64,000 bases of DNA from Rostrohypoxylon terebratum (GCA_022497145.1 MU385856.1:186001-250000); one strand, 5' to 3'. Positions 11,639 to 23,348 are shown, numbered from the stretch's first letter. Notes: a model not told the origin generated them from the sequence alone. A program made the numbers and translations.

Positions 11639-12733
11639 ATGAACAGCACAATGGCCAATGAACCGAAAGATTCCGGCGTTTCATTCTCTCAATTCTTCGA
11701 TCGGTGTCAATTACCCTCGACTGTCAAATATGACTGCGATGCGTTCGTAAGATCAAAGTATTCCGAGCCGGTCCGACCAGCTCCATTTCAAGGATACTGC
11801 TCTTATACAGTATTTGTTGGAGAGGAATCTGTTGTCCAATTCAGACCACTAGCCCATAAACTTGACACTGGGATCACAAGTGCCGCCTGTGATATTTTTG
11901 GTCCTTTGGCCCCCGAAACAGAATCCCTTGGGGAGCTAGAAGGTACTGGCCTTCATATCTTTTCTATGAGAAGGCTACCTGGTGTCTCACTTGCGGATCT
12001 TCGTGCCGAAACCCAAATTGCACAAGGGAAGTCACAGCGAGAACAGGTCGTGAGAGATTTCGCTCAACTTCAAGCGGCGAGTTGGGCTCATGCGCGGAGC
12101 AATGAGAGTGTTCAAGAGAAAAGGACGATCGGTTCTTCACTTCGTTGGCGATTGGAGCTTATGGCGAAGAAACTCCCTCCTCGTTTCCGTGGGATTGCAA
12201 AATCAATTCTTCTCGACTTGGCAGAAATTGAGGTCCTACCATGGGTTCTAAGTCATGGCGATTTCCTACCCTCGAACATCATGGTACATCCGAAATCCGG
12301 AAAACTTACGGGACTGGTCGACTGGACAGAGGGCGAGTTTCTTCCGTTTGGAGTTGGCATGTATGGCTTACAGGAACTTCTAGGAGAGGATAGAAATGGG
12401 CATTTCGTATATTACCCAGAAGCGAAATATTTGCGCAAGTTTTTCTGGGCTGAGCTTTTTTCGAGTATTCCGGAACTGTCTCGGGATGTCCGACGTGTTG
12501 CGCTAATTCGAAAGGCGCAGATTCTAGGCATATTTCTGTGGCACGGAATAGCGTTTGACAACGGCAAACTCGATCGAGTTGTCGAGGAAGGGAAGGATGA
12601 TGGGGAAATCGAGAGACTCGACGCTTTCATACTACGCCGGACCAGGTCGGCTCCTCGAAAGTTGCGGCATTTTCATCCATTCAGCTCACCTATCGGGTTT
12701 ATACGTGGTTTTCTCTTGGGGAAGGTATCATGA
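11639..12733 (+). CDS. APH-type phosphotransferase family protein
   Basis: A single exon of 364 residues. The catalytic-loop motif HGDFLPSN starts at residue 206 (Asp208 the presumed base, Asn213 a metal ligand) and the second metal motif DWTEGEFLPFG starts at residue 228. These are the Brenner motif and DFG-equivalent of the aminoglycoside phosphotransferase / choline kinase-like fold. The N-terminal lobe is poorly conserved, with no clear glycine loop, as is usual in the expanded fungal APH group. Most fungal members have no known substrate and are not resistance enzymes, so I do not assign antibiotic phosphorylation. Two Met codons four residues apart (MNST, then MANE) could each be the start. 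It lies in the accessory stretch. Confidence 0.85.
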   Translation: MNSTMANEPKDSGVSFSQFFDRCQLPSTVKYDCDAFVRSKYSEPVRPAPFQGYCSYTVFVGEESVVQFRPLAHKLDTGITSAACDIFGPLAPETESLGELEGTGLHIFSMRRLPGVSLADLRAETQIAQGKSQREQVVRDFAQLQAASWAHARSNESVQEKRTIGSSLRWRLELMAKKLPPRFRGIAKSILLDLAEIEVLPWVLSHGDFLPSNIMVHPKSGKLTGLVDWTEGEFLPFGVGMYGLQELLGEDRNGHFVYYPEAKYLRKFFWAELFSSIPELSRDVRRVALIRKAQILGIFLWHGIAFDNGKLDRVVEEGKDDGEIERLDAFILRRTRSAPRKLRHFHPFSSPIGFIRGFLLGKVS

Positions 12734-12999
12734 TTTTGATGGTATATCTTAACTAGGTACCCGCGTTTTGGCTCAGTATTAGAACGTTGTAAATTATCTA
12801 ATGTAATCGAATGAATTAATACTCATCATCAGTAAGTTTTTCTCGTATCCCTATTGGTATCCGCATTTCACTAAGGATCTGATAACCAACACACGTCAAT
12901 TCTACAATGAGCGACAGACGTTTAGTTATATCCGATCTATGGTTACATTATCAACAATTCCATATCACCACCATCATTAAGATCTTATGAGCCCCCCTT

Positions 13000-14974
13000 T
13001 CACAAAGACCCGTTGGTCTCATGGCCATTTGTTGTGCCATTCACAGCGCCATTGTGGCGACCTCTAACCCCGCTCTCAGCGAACGCCTTCTGCCATGGTA
13101 GCGGTTCCTTAGCTGGCTGGACTGGCCCCAAGTCGCCCGCCCTTCGTTCTCGCCAGGCTTCGATATCTCTTTCATCGACGAAATTACCATGAAAGCCAAG
13201 CCGGAGCCTCAGCGGCAAGTGCAAAGTCGCTAGCGGGCCCTTCGCAAGATTCAAAGCATCCCAGATAACTACATCGTTGCGTAATTCATCCAAGTTGTTT
13301 TTAAGTGCTGCTAGGTACCCCTCACCCTCAGCGCCACCATCCTTGGGGATAAATACGGGCTCTTGAAAAGTTGCCGTCGGACCCGCGAACCACACGTCCT
13401 CAGTGCCGGTCTTGTCCGGGTCGGATGTGTCCCATGTGTAATGCGCCATGCAGTTGAAGAGCCCACCCGCGGGCGGCCCGCATCTTGCGAAGTCGTACGG
13501 TCGCGTCGGGTCCACGCGCAATTGCCAAAAGTGCGAGTATTTCTTCGTCACGTACCGGTCATCAATGCGCGAAAATTCACCTGATGTCGTCCACTCGACC
13601 GTTGGTTTGAACCTCGTTCCGGACTTAGCGGACGGGTCGAATACCCATCGGCAAGTAGGGCTGCTGAGACGCTGACGCCCGGCTAGATCTGGCTTTTCGC
13701 CGTCGGGTGGAAACCAGAAGAATACATTACCGTCGGCAACGGTCAGGTCGAAAATTACGTGCCCGTCGTCGTTTTCGTAGCACCCTGCTACATGGCCGTG
13801 GAACCCTACGATACTCCATCAACGACACTGCGTCATCACTTGGTTTAGTATAATAAGTATGGGTTGGCTCACCATTGTCAGCGCGGAACCATTTTACATC
13901 CTCAGGTTTTCCACCGCGTCTCGGTACTATGCCATAGACTTGGTCCTCATTAGGGTCCCAAGCGAACTTGTTCCCACCGGCCTTGAGTCGTTCAAGAGAC
14001 ATCTTGAGAGGTGTTAGTGGAAGCACTAGGTAATTTTTCGAAATGCCGCAATCGTGAATCATCCCTGCGAATGGCGCTTTGAACCAAAGCTCCTCAGTCT
14101 TGCGACCATCGGCATCAATCGTCCAGCTTACGATATCCACCTCGCAATCTGAGCCGTCGGTTCCAGCCTCATACGCGAAACATATCATCTCGCCGGTATC
14201 CGGGTCGAATTTCGGATGTGCGGTAAATGTCGGGGCCGTGATCTGACCTTCAAAGTCGTACCGCCCAATCGTCTCCAACGTCACGGGATCCATGGCGTAT
14301 GGCGGGCCATCTTCTTTACTTGCTAGGAGCATACCGCGCCAAAAGGTGATGTTGGTATTACTAACGGTACGGATAACTCCCTTGATGCTCTCATTATCGG
14401 TATATGGATTCCGGTACCGCCCAAATAGAGCCTGCTTCGCCTCCTCTTCTTTGAGGAACTTGTCTGTCCGCACGTATCGTTGCTTAAAGTTGGCGTGCCC
14501 GTCTTTTATCTGGATTGCCGTTACGGCACCTAATTTATGTGATTATTCATAAGCCATCTCTTTTCTAAACATAAAATATTTCTGAACATACCGTCTCCGT
14601 TCTATCAACCTCGCAGTTAGTATATTCCGTCGGAATCTAAAGGCCTTGAAGAGAAACACCAACTTACGAAATGAATATCATCCTCAAACATCGGTGGATA
14701 CCGATGATCCTGAAGCTTCATCAGCACTCATTTCTCGACGCACCCCAAACCAGAATTCCTTGCTTACGGGCTGTACGCGGTAGAAAGTCCCATTGATATC
14801 TCGGGGAATCTCGCCCGTAACCTCAAGATCGACAATGTCTCCTTCAAACCGCGCCGGCTTGTTCATACCCGAGAAAGCCAGTGTATCTGGGAACTTGATC
14901 CGACTCCCCGTCCTCTTTCCATTGCTATACGGATATAACGACACCTCTGGGGCAAGAGCTTCGAGATGCGCCAT
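13000..14974 (-). CDS. Carotenoid/stilbene cleavage oxygenase family
   Basis: Five exons: 14974-14768, 14709-14668, 14601-14592, 14529-13873 and 13805-13000, giving 573 residues. It is a seven-bladed propeller enzyme of the RPE65/carotenoid-cleavage/lignostilbene-dioxygenase family. The early motifs [28 protein letters not shown] assemble only after splicing. The four iron-binding histidines are visible: His191 (TAHPKFD), His245 (MIHDCG), His308 (FHGHVAG) and His511 (GFHGNF), so the active site looks complete. The enzyme should split a C=C bond of a carotenoid, stilbene or related phenylpropanoid; the substrate cannot be read from the sequence. There is no signal peptide. Exon 3 is a 10-nt micro-exon. 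The SnoaL-like gene lies 455 bp upstream on the same strand, which hints at a shared pathway (inference). Confidence 0.9.
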
Positions 14975-15429
14975 GATTAGTGCCTAGTTACTCATCTAGT
15001 TACTCATTGCATGTATACGGTTGGATTGAGAGGTCTCCTTCGAGGTCGTTATCATTCTCATGTGAAATACCACCCCGGAACATCTTGCTACAGTCGGGGC
15101 CGATTCAACATCCCGATGGCGTACGATAATCTGACTACCGCATAGTATAACTCGATTCACTAGACTATTTAAGGTGTGGAGAAACAGACACGATCTTCAC
15201 ATATGGTCGGCAGTTATCTATGGCAATACAACAGGGATGCAAGCAGACAACCCGACAATGCTATTTACCTACATACTATGGAATCAAGTTTACCATAAAA
15301 TGACGAGAGCTAGACCTTGGGGAAGTGGGGTTGATTGCTAGCGATGACATGGACTCTTTACCCCAGATTCCGGAAATGCCTCCCCTATTCCCCTTTAGGC
15401 TGTATGTATGCAACCCTCCAACTACCGCT
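14975..15429. other. Intergenic between the SnoaL-like and oxygenase genes
   Basis: 455 bp holding the presumed oxygenase promoter and the 3' flank of the SnoaL-like gene. No motif I can name. Confidence 0.6.
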
Positions 15430-16349
15430 CTACGAGTTCTCAACCAGATCAGGCAGAACCCTCACTGAGCCCTCGCTCTCCCAAGTCTTCCCCGCTCCAT
15501 GTCGGCTCTGGCCTTCCGGCAGTGCCAGCGTCAGTGGTGCCTCAGCGGTGCTGGCGTCCTTGCCGTAGAGCGGCGCGCGCAGGTCGTCGTCGGCGATCTT
15601 CTTGCCCGTCACCGGGTGCGGGTAGTGGAAAGGCACGACGCGCGTGTCGGGCCACAGCATCTTCTGCTCGATGATCTCGTCCGGACCTAAGGGGTCCTCG
15701 GGGTACGTCTTGGTGGGCCAGGGCACGTAATTCTCCTTCGTCAGGGACCAGCCCTGCTCGTGCTCCGCGTGCCAGAAGGGGAAGTATCGGTACCGAAATA
15801 GCTTCCACACCCCGTTCTCCTTTATGTACTCGTTCTCGTACAGCCCGCCTTCCCACCATTGCACGTGTCCGCGAGGGTGGATTCCCAGCACGGATTTATG
15901 CGTCCCGGCTTGCATCAAGGCGCGCATTCGACACCACGCGTGGGTTCCGCTCGGGTCGACGTCGACGATGTCTTGCATCATGATGTGGTCGAGTAGGAAA
16001 CCGCGAACGGGGCCGTTACGTCCGTTGACGAAGCTTTGCTGGAAGCGTCCGTTGTAAAGTCGTCTTACACCTTCCTTTCCTCGATATCGAGATCCGAGGA
16101 ACTCGACGTAAGTATCCGGATGATCTGCGTACATGTCCACGACCTGATTTCTCATTGTGATCAATAAGGGGTAAGTTGTGTAATGTTTTTTTTTTCACTC
16201 ACCTCGTTGTATAGACACTTGTCAAGATAGTAGCCATATTTGAAGTGGACTTTCCGCACTTCGGCTTCGTCTGAAATGCGCGAGACCTCCTTGCGGAGGA
16301 GGGAGACCTCTTCCTTCAACTTGTCCAGTTCAGAACTCAATGAACCCAT
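15430..16349 (-). CDS. SnoaL-like (NTF2-fold) domain protein
   Basis: Two exons, 16349-16203 and 16143-15430, giving 286 residues. The N-terminus is a short coiled coil (SELDKLKEEVSLLRKEVSRISDEAEVRKVHFKYGYYLD) that runs into the first helix of an NTF2/SnoaL-type cone. The core continues with DTYVEFLGSRYRGKEGVRRLYNGR, and then the beta-sheet GTHAWCRMRALMQ and WWEGGLYENEYIKENGVWKLFRYRYFPFW. The Pro-rich C-terminal half is longer than in minimal SnoaL_4 proteins. Members act as dehydratases, cyclases or hydrolases of small polycyclic or aromatic compounds, or as binding proteins; the reaction here is unknown. It lies head-to-tail upstream of the cleavage oxygenase. Confidence 0.82.
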
Positions 16350-17798
16350 GACTTAAAAAAATCGAAATATTTACTGTAGTTGAACACAAGCTCGCAAGGA
16401 ATCTCGTGGGTTTTCGTACACCGCTATGCTCCAGCCTAGTAGCTATAGCAGCTCATAATATATAGAAACCCCATTTTGATCTTGTGAAAAGCCTTGTCTC
16501 GGCTCCCATCTTTGTAACGGCTATGTCATTGGACTAAGCTATACCTTGTCCCCGAACCTTGGCTCGGCAGATTTCCTCAAGTCGTTCAAATACCCAAAGG
16601 AGCTTCGTCTAGATGCGGGGAGCTTGCTGACTCTGCGGGGAGTTTCTAGCGGTTATCCATCCCGTTAGGGGTTTGGAGACTCCAAATGAAGCAATCAAAA
16701 GTTGAAGTGGACACGAGGGAACATTAGATGTAAGTATGTATAAATTCTCGTCATGGCGTTCTTTCAGGAGAGCTCGAGCGAATCGTCGGAGGTAATTGGG
16801 TTTGGTTTAGGGAGGATGGATGCTACCTAACCTAGGTCCTAGAATGTCAGACCGTATATCTCCGTGTATTGAGACCTATAGGAGAGTTTATACTGACAAC
16901 TTGGCCTTGGCCTCGCGTGCCTCTTGACAGATGATTGCAATGGAACTTCATACGAAATTTCGTCAACTTTTGCAAACTTCTACAATTTTGATTAGAAGCG
17001 AGAAACGAGAAGCGAGAGGGGAAGTCCGGAGTCGTACAAGCAGCCACCCAACTCAGCTATGCATGTAGAGGAATACATATGCACCTATTGAAATGTGCTC
17101 GTTTCCCATTTCCCATTTCCCATTTCCTGCTCATCTCCTCATTCTGCTTCGCTGCACCCAAATATGACTTGGTCCTTCTAACACGTGGTCGAACTTAATG
17201 AAATTGGTCACATTGTGTTGTTTGGAAAGATCGTTAAGCGCTAGCCAACGCTTCAGGGGCTTTTCTCGGAACCTTGGAAGTTACGAATTGGGATCAAACG
17301 CGCCGAACCTTCCGTTTATCTTTAACACATCCAGCTGCATAGAAGAAATGACACTGGATCGCGACGTCCCTGGCCTCAACAAGTGGTCTACAGCTAACTT
17401 TATATGACTCTCCCCTGACCCATGAAGTTAAGGGATCAAGGGCAGGAAGCTTCAACATGGATGCTTCAAAGTTCAAAGTTAGCTAATAGTTAGCCAAAGT
17501 CTCATGTCCCCAACCTTCTAATCTTCCAATCTTGATTACCTAGTCTCTAAATAAATCCCGCTTACAGTGTCGACGATGTGAACCTCGAACAAATGCGAGC
17601 TCCATCCATTAGGTCTCAGTGCAGAATTATTTTGTAATTCTATCGTTAAACGATTTCTACTATTGTCATCTCTATATCCGATTCCGTTTCCCACTCTCTG
17701 CTCGCTCAGCCTGACTCGTCCTTGACTTCGCTGTACCTCGAGATCCCCGACCTATTTCCTGAAGCCGTTTAAATCTTCGCTCTGAGTTCCCTTTCAAG
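16350..17798. other. Intergenic, divergent promoters
   Basis: About 1.45 kb between the minus-strand SnoaL-like gene and the plus-strand peptidase locus. It contains a CCTAGG-type word (16825-16842) and a short tandem of CCCATTT units (about 17103-17128). No gene recognised. Confidence 0.6.
16825..16842. repeat. CCTAGG-type palindromic word
   Basis: Reads ACCTAACCTAGGTCCTAG, a variant of the dispersed ACCTAGGTCCTAGGT word with one arm extended. Intergenic. Confidence 0.6.
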
Positions 17799-19490
17799 AT
17801 GGAACCAGCGGCAATCTTGTGGGTCTTCATAGCTGCGGCCCTCCTAGAATTTTCACGTCTAGGATGGGCCCTCGAAGACAATTGTACTGGGACTCTCGTC
17901 TCGGATGTGCGGTTCTAACTAGATGGGAAAGAGAGGATAAGGCTGACAAGTCGTGACAGACACTTCCGGTTCTTGTCGAACAAGACAACATACATAGGCA
18001 TCTACAGCGTCTGCATGGAATTGCTCACGCAAGTGACGGGAGTAGAATGGTCAGTTCCGCTGGTCACAATCAAACAATTGAGGTATGATTTGGAAAATGC
18101 AGACGTTCATAAAGTCATTCAATAATTGACTAGTCTTCAAGTACATCAAAAACGAGTTAAGTAACTCAGGCTACTATGTTGAAGTTCAAAAAGTCGACGA
18201 GATCGTGCCGGTCACGGGTAATGCTACTTTGATTGTAGACAGCCACCCTTTCCAGATTGAGCCAATCGGGTGGTCTCCCTCTGCAAATCTAAGCAATCTT
18301 CCTATTGTAGCAGTGAAAGAATATGGATGTCATGAGGTGAGCATGCCCGCTGCCAATCTCAATAACGATCGCTGAAATTGCTAGTATGACTATCCTGAAG
18401 ACTCCAAAGGGGCGGTTGTGTTGGTAAATGGCCGAGGGTGCCCCTTTTCCCACAAATCTGTTACTGCCAATCGCAATGGGGCAGCAGCCATGTTAATCTA
18501 CGAAGATGAGGAGCTCACGTCGAGTTTCGGTGGCCCAAGTTCCTCCTACGTCCCATCGGCCACAATATCTACGAAGGAGATAGATGCCATGACCGAAGAC
18601 CGACGAACACTGCAGATTGATCATCTTATGATATCTGCGAAGCTCCAACGGATTCATAGGTCAGTAGCGCCAAATGGTGGAATATTTTCACTACTAATAT
18701 AAGTAGCTACAATGTGATTGCAACATAGGAATGTGGTAACGACGAAAACACGTTGATGGTTGGAACGCATACAGATTCGGCCAGCGCGACGGTTGGAATC
18801 AACGACAACGCCAGCGGCATTGCGAGCCTTCTCGAAGTAGCCACTCAACTTACGAAATTTAGAACGAAGTCAAGAGTTAAATTTGCGTTTTGGACTGCGG
18901 CCGAACCTAGTCTAGCAGGATCCAAGCACTACATTCGTAGTGCCGATCCAGAAGAGCTTCGGAAGTTACGTCTTTATCTAGATGTCAATATGGTCGGCTC
19001 ACCAAATGGTGCGCTCAAAGTCTATGATGCGCTCAAGCTTTACCACGGATATGAGGGGAGGAGACGGGATATCGCGCCCCCCGGCTCTGTGGAAGCCCAG
19101 GACATCTTAAAAAATGGATTTCATGTTCAAGGCGTAGATTCGATCATGGGGACCGGAATCAGCAACCGCAGTGACTATGCTTCATTTTACACCGCCAATA
19201 TCCCTTTCGCAGGCATATTTAGCGGTGCTAATGGAATAAAGACTACAGAAGAGGCTACACAATTCGGAGGCACAGCGGGCGAGCCATATGATCCAAATTA
19301 TCACCAGCCGCAAGACGACCTGTCGAACATCAACATGACGACTCTGGTAATGAACACCAAGGCCCTAGCTCATGCTGTAAGCACTTACGGAAAGGGCTTC
19401 GATGAGTTTCGTCCGAATGCAATTATAACAGGGGGTGCTTGGCGGTATACCACAGCGGTAAAACATTCGACCCTAATAATGAAGGCCTAG
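17799..19490 (+). pseudogene. M28 aminopeptidase, probably inactive
   Basis: The locus resembles secreted aminopeptidase Y (PA domain plus M28 domain). Exons: 17799-17906 (signal-peptide-like start MEPAAILWVFIAAALLEFS), 17960-18082, 18142-18336, 18385-18659 and 18707-19490. The PA-like part includes GAVVLVNGRGCPFSHKS. The M28 part has HTDSASATVGINDNASG and the late ligand motif YDPNYHQPQDD. Three faults are seen. With the good intron 18660-18706 (GTCAGT donor, TACTAAT branch) the exon reads SYNVIAT and then an in-frame TAG at 18726-18728. The usual AEE active-site motif is TAAEPSLAGS, so the general-base Glu is Ala. The usual NFDMIG ligand Asp is Asn (LDVNMVG). A weaker donor GTAGCG (intron 18664-18728) would skip the stop but remove the conserved NVIA strand. 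It is most likely a pseudogene or non-catalytic protein. Confidence 0.75.
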
Positions 19491-19772
19491 GTGGTATATA
19501 ACGTTTTGTTGAACGTCTTATAAGTTACTTATGGCGACTTCCGTATTAGCCATATCCCCGTCATTGCGGTGTTGTGAGGAAGGGGTGCTGGGAGTGAATA
19601 GTATTAATTACAAGACCTAAAGCAAGCTGCGCGGTACTCCCTACGCTTGGTTCCACTTTATAGTCAATGATCATTTCTCAGTGAAGCGTAATATTGACAC
19701 CGAAAGTGAGAGCAAAGGTATCAGTCAATACCTAAATATTTCACTCTCATCGCCCTGGATACCGATACCTAC

Positions 19773-20511
19773 CTACATAGAGTTCCGTCTTTTCCAAGCC
19801 GAGTTGGCGTCTGGATGGATCTGAGGCTCTTGAATATCTGCCCGTAACTCTTTCTTCCGTTTCCAATCGGTACCGAACCTCTTATCACGATCGCCCACTG
19901 CCGCCTCAAAGTCGAATTGGCCATCGGCAGTGAAACTCGTCATGAGCTTGGGCTCGCCAAGCGGCAGAGTATCACCACGGTCCACCTGCCATAAGTGATA
20001 TACCTTGCCGTATAGTCCGATAACGTGCTTCATCTCCTGCGTCTCGGCCGCTTCCCACGCCGGCTGCGTTCCCGGAATGGTGGTGGGGCCCGGCATGATG
20101 AGCATCCCGGACTTCACCTCGTAGACGTGCGAGTGCCACAGCTTGCGCTCTTCCGGGTCCAGCGAGGCGTACAGCTCGGGCGTGATCATGTACTCGATGC
20201 CGATGAGCCGCGCGTTGGGGCCGGGGCTATCGTACAAGATGCATTGGCGGACGTCTACGAGCTTCGTAAGTAACTTTTTCTCCTGAATAGAGGTTGCGAG
20301 GTGGTATACCTTTCGTCAGATGAGCACAGTAATGGTTAGCCTCGACGTACCGGCCGGGCTCGTCGGCGTAGGTGTGGAAGGCGTTGAGGTGAGCGCATAT
20401 ATTCTTCACGGGCTGGAAGTCTTGTATCAGAGAGGCGCCTGTCTCGAGGACTTTGTCCTCTACTGAGAGAGGGCCTCCGGGGACCTTTTGGGGTTTGTTA
20501 TGGCCTGACAT
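19773..20511 (-). CDS. DUF1264 oil-body-associated-type protein
   Basis: Two exons, 20511-20310 and 20254-19773, giving 227 residues. Family hallmarks are in order: [31 protein letters not shown], then after splicing [47 protein letters not shown], and [21 protein letters not shown]. This is the DUF1264/OBAP family, known from plant oil bodies and common in fungi and bacteria. Its biochemical role is unknown; a lipid-droplet association is by analogy to plants only. Conserved His and Cys residues (AHLNAFH, HYCAHL, WHSHVY) suggest possible metal binding. No signal peptide. Confidence 0.9.
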
Positions 20512-21457
20512 GATTTTATGTGGGTTTGATGGGAATAGGGGTTCGGAATAGGGGCCAACTTGACTTATAAATTTAGTGTGGATGTTTTTAGTTTTATAAT
20601 ATAAGACAGGATGATAGTTCTTGAATGTCTGATCATCAAGAGTTATAATACAGCCAAGAGCATGAGTTTAAATACCTAGTATATTTATACGAATTATATC
20701 TTGGGGCGAATATACGTCGATATGACCTACGTAATCATTCTTGTGGCCGATTGTATAGAAGGGTTGGTTATCAAGTTACACCCGAGTTTTTTAACTCAGC
20801 CATATAAAATTAGTATAAGCGATCGATATGACAATGTTGATGTCATGAATGCGTTGTTCCCCGCTAAATTATTCATCTCAGATCGTCCTTGAACCACGTT
20901 GGAAGTACTTAGGACCTTAGGTAATGGTACTCGCTTCCTAAGCGAAGAGCAAATCGATTGTTCTTTCTCGTTGTATACTGAGTAATAGTAGTAGTAGTAG
21001 GTTTGAGGTTGTTAGCACGCGAGGACAATGAAACGTCTATAAGAAAGTTTAAGAAGTTTAAGGGATGGAAAGTTAAGTTGTAACTAGATCAGCCAATCAC
21101 ATTGAATCACGTGATATCCCTTGGCGTCACACCACAAATAATACACTACGAAGTACCCCACGGCGCTCTTGGCCATAGCGTCATCTAGCAAGACCGAGGC
21201 GTTGCACCTAACTATCCACTATCCACTAACTGTCCACTCACCAACCGGCGCGACGAAACCGTTTCATCCCAACCCACCCAACCCAACACCACATATCCAA
21301 TCGTGCGACTCTGCGACTCTGATTATACGCCGATTACACGCCGATTGCGATGCTGTTGTGTATGCTGACTATTATAAATTGACTATAAATTGACATCCTT
21401 AGTTCCAGTTCCAGTTCCAGAAGCAAAAAGCCGGGGAGTTCATCCCCAATCAAAGCT
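20512..21457. other. Intergenic, divergent promoters
   Basis: AT-rich around 20540-20900. It holds a TAG trinucleotide run (about 20984-21002), a CCTAGG-like remnant near 20910-20921 and pentamer-like CCACT/ACCCA runs at 21210-21290. No gene seen. Confidence 0.6.
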
Positions 21458-23348
21458 ATGGCGGCATCCCGCCGCGGCCAGCCGGAGCTGCAAGTCCGGC
21501 TTCCTTCCACCTCCAACGTTTCCACCGCCGCCACCTTACCCGACTTACCTCCCATCTCCGCCCTCTTCTTAATCAATTTCGACGTCAAGGCGGGGTATAC
21601 CGTCTCATGGAAAGCTGCTAAGCCCGGTGTCGAGCTCGAGGGCGTCGTAGAATACAAGTCCCTTCCGTCCGGGCTGCATACTGTGTCGGAGGACCTGATT
21701 TACTTCGTGCACGATAAGTATGCTGGCTTGAGCGCGTTCGTCAATGCGCCCGTCGAGGATAGCGAGGTGCGCAATGCTAGGATGCTTGCCGTCGGAGTGC
21801 TAGTGCCCTTGAGTTATGGACGACTGGGAAGAGCTTGGAGGCATGCTGAGGGATTGAAGGCGATAGCTGCAGCACTTGCTGTGGATAATAAGGCGATAGG
21901 CTTGTTAGAAGAATATTGGAAAAAGAGCCAGGATGATCAGGAATCAGCCGTTCCAAGCGAATCCATCGAGTCTCCCACAGTTACCTTCCAAACGCCCTCG
22001 AAGCTGCCCAAAGGTCACACTAGGAATCGTTCGGCCTCTGATGGAGCAGCTTTACTTGCGCCTGGTCATCGACTGTCGCCATTTCACCCCGCCTGGAGCC
22101 TGACAAAGCTGTTGGACACATTTGGGCCACTAATCTTTCCCATACAGCGCGCCGCATTGCTGCGCAAGCGCATTCTAATATCTTGCCATGCACCTGTGCA
22201 GGAGGCTTGCAATTTTGGTTCGTTACAATTAATTTCACATACCCCTGGTGATAACATACCGCTAACGACAAAAACTAGTTTATGACATTTCTATTCTGTC
22301 CAATATCCCCCAACCGACTTTCGAACTCTTATCTTCTAACTCACCCCCTCATCGCCTGCGACCACTTTTCTCCATCGGCGTTCACGATATCCCTTTCCTT
22401 GTCGAAGACTCCAAGTCCAAACCTAATACCAACGATCCTTCCGATAATGAGATCGAAGCGGGGACTGGCTGGATAGCCTGTACGACCGATAGCATTCTTG
22501 CTAAGAAAGACACACTATGGGACGTTCTCGTTACAATGCCGGCTCCTTATTCCTCCAATGCGAAACATCACATCTGGCCCAAGATCGAGGGTCCTGGCGG
22601 CGTTTCTATCAAGGCGACCCAGCGCGATCTACGCCGCTTCCGCTCCCTCAAGGCCGGGCTCGCCCGCCTTCAGGCTACTAGTCCTGGTACCTCTCCCACA
22701 ACCCCGGGGACTGCAACTGTCGCTCAGGAGGCGGACGACCCATTCCTCGACGAGGCCGACGAGAAGGAAGTTGTCGAACCCTTAAGCTGGACTGCGCTGG
22801 CCTACAACGGATTCATGTGGTGGGCATCGGCCGGCGAGCAGGCGCGCGCCGAAAGAGCCGAGGAGAGTGCCCGCGAGGCCGAGCTCCTATCCGACTTATC
22901 CTCGGCACGCATGGAAGGCCCGCGCGCCTCAGCAGACCTTTCGACATCGATCGCTTCTCTAACACCTCGCCGCACTTCTTCCACGAACCCCGACCCCGAC
23001 GAGGCGCGCGCGGAGCTCACGCTCATCACATACTTCCACAGACTCACGACGCAGATCATGGGAACGCTGGCTGATATCGTCGAGAGTACTAGCGATGACG
23101 ACGACGACGACGTTGTGGGGGAAGGAGAGGACGGTAACGATGACGCGGCGCTGCTGCCTGATTTAGGCGAAGAGGAGATGGACGCTCGCGGTATCCGGAT
23201 CGAGAGCGACGCCGTAGCGCGCATGGGCCTCGACGTCTGGAGCGCAGCGGACGCCGAGTTCGTGAAATTAGCCGTGAAGACGTATTTCGGCCGCAGAGCC
23301 TACGTCGAGGGTAAAGGTGTCGAGGTCTGCGGGGTCCGGGTTTGCTGA
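21458..23348 (+). CDS. DENND11/LCHN-like DENN-family protein
   Basis: Two exons, 21458-22217 and 22279-23348, giving 609 residues. The N-terminal part (ALFLINFDVKAGYTVSW, GVELEGVVEYKSLPSGLH, EDLIYFVHDKYAGLSAFVN, ARMLAVGVLVPLSYGRLGR) follows the human LCHN/DENND11 pattern, and the C-terminal part matches the fungal DUF2347/DUF4484 arrangement. DENN-type proteins usually act as Rab exchange factors or membrane-trafficking adaptors; a specific Rab is not known here. The C-terminus contains a Ser/Asp-rich acidic insert (STSDDDDDDVVGEGEDGND) and ends VEGKGVEVCGVRVC. An Ala/Glu-rich helix (AEESAREAELLSD) follows a possible hydrophobic patch. The start ATG begins MAASRRGQPEL. Confidence 0.82.

Noticed and set aside
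11639..12733. Antibiotic-resistance aminoglycoside kinase
   Set aside because: Only the general APH fold motifs are present; fungal APH-like genes are numerous and not linked to resistance.
15335..15690. Overlapping plus-strand frames
   Set aside because: They are shadows of the GC-rich 3' end of the SnoaL-like gene.
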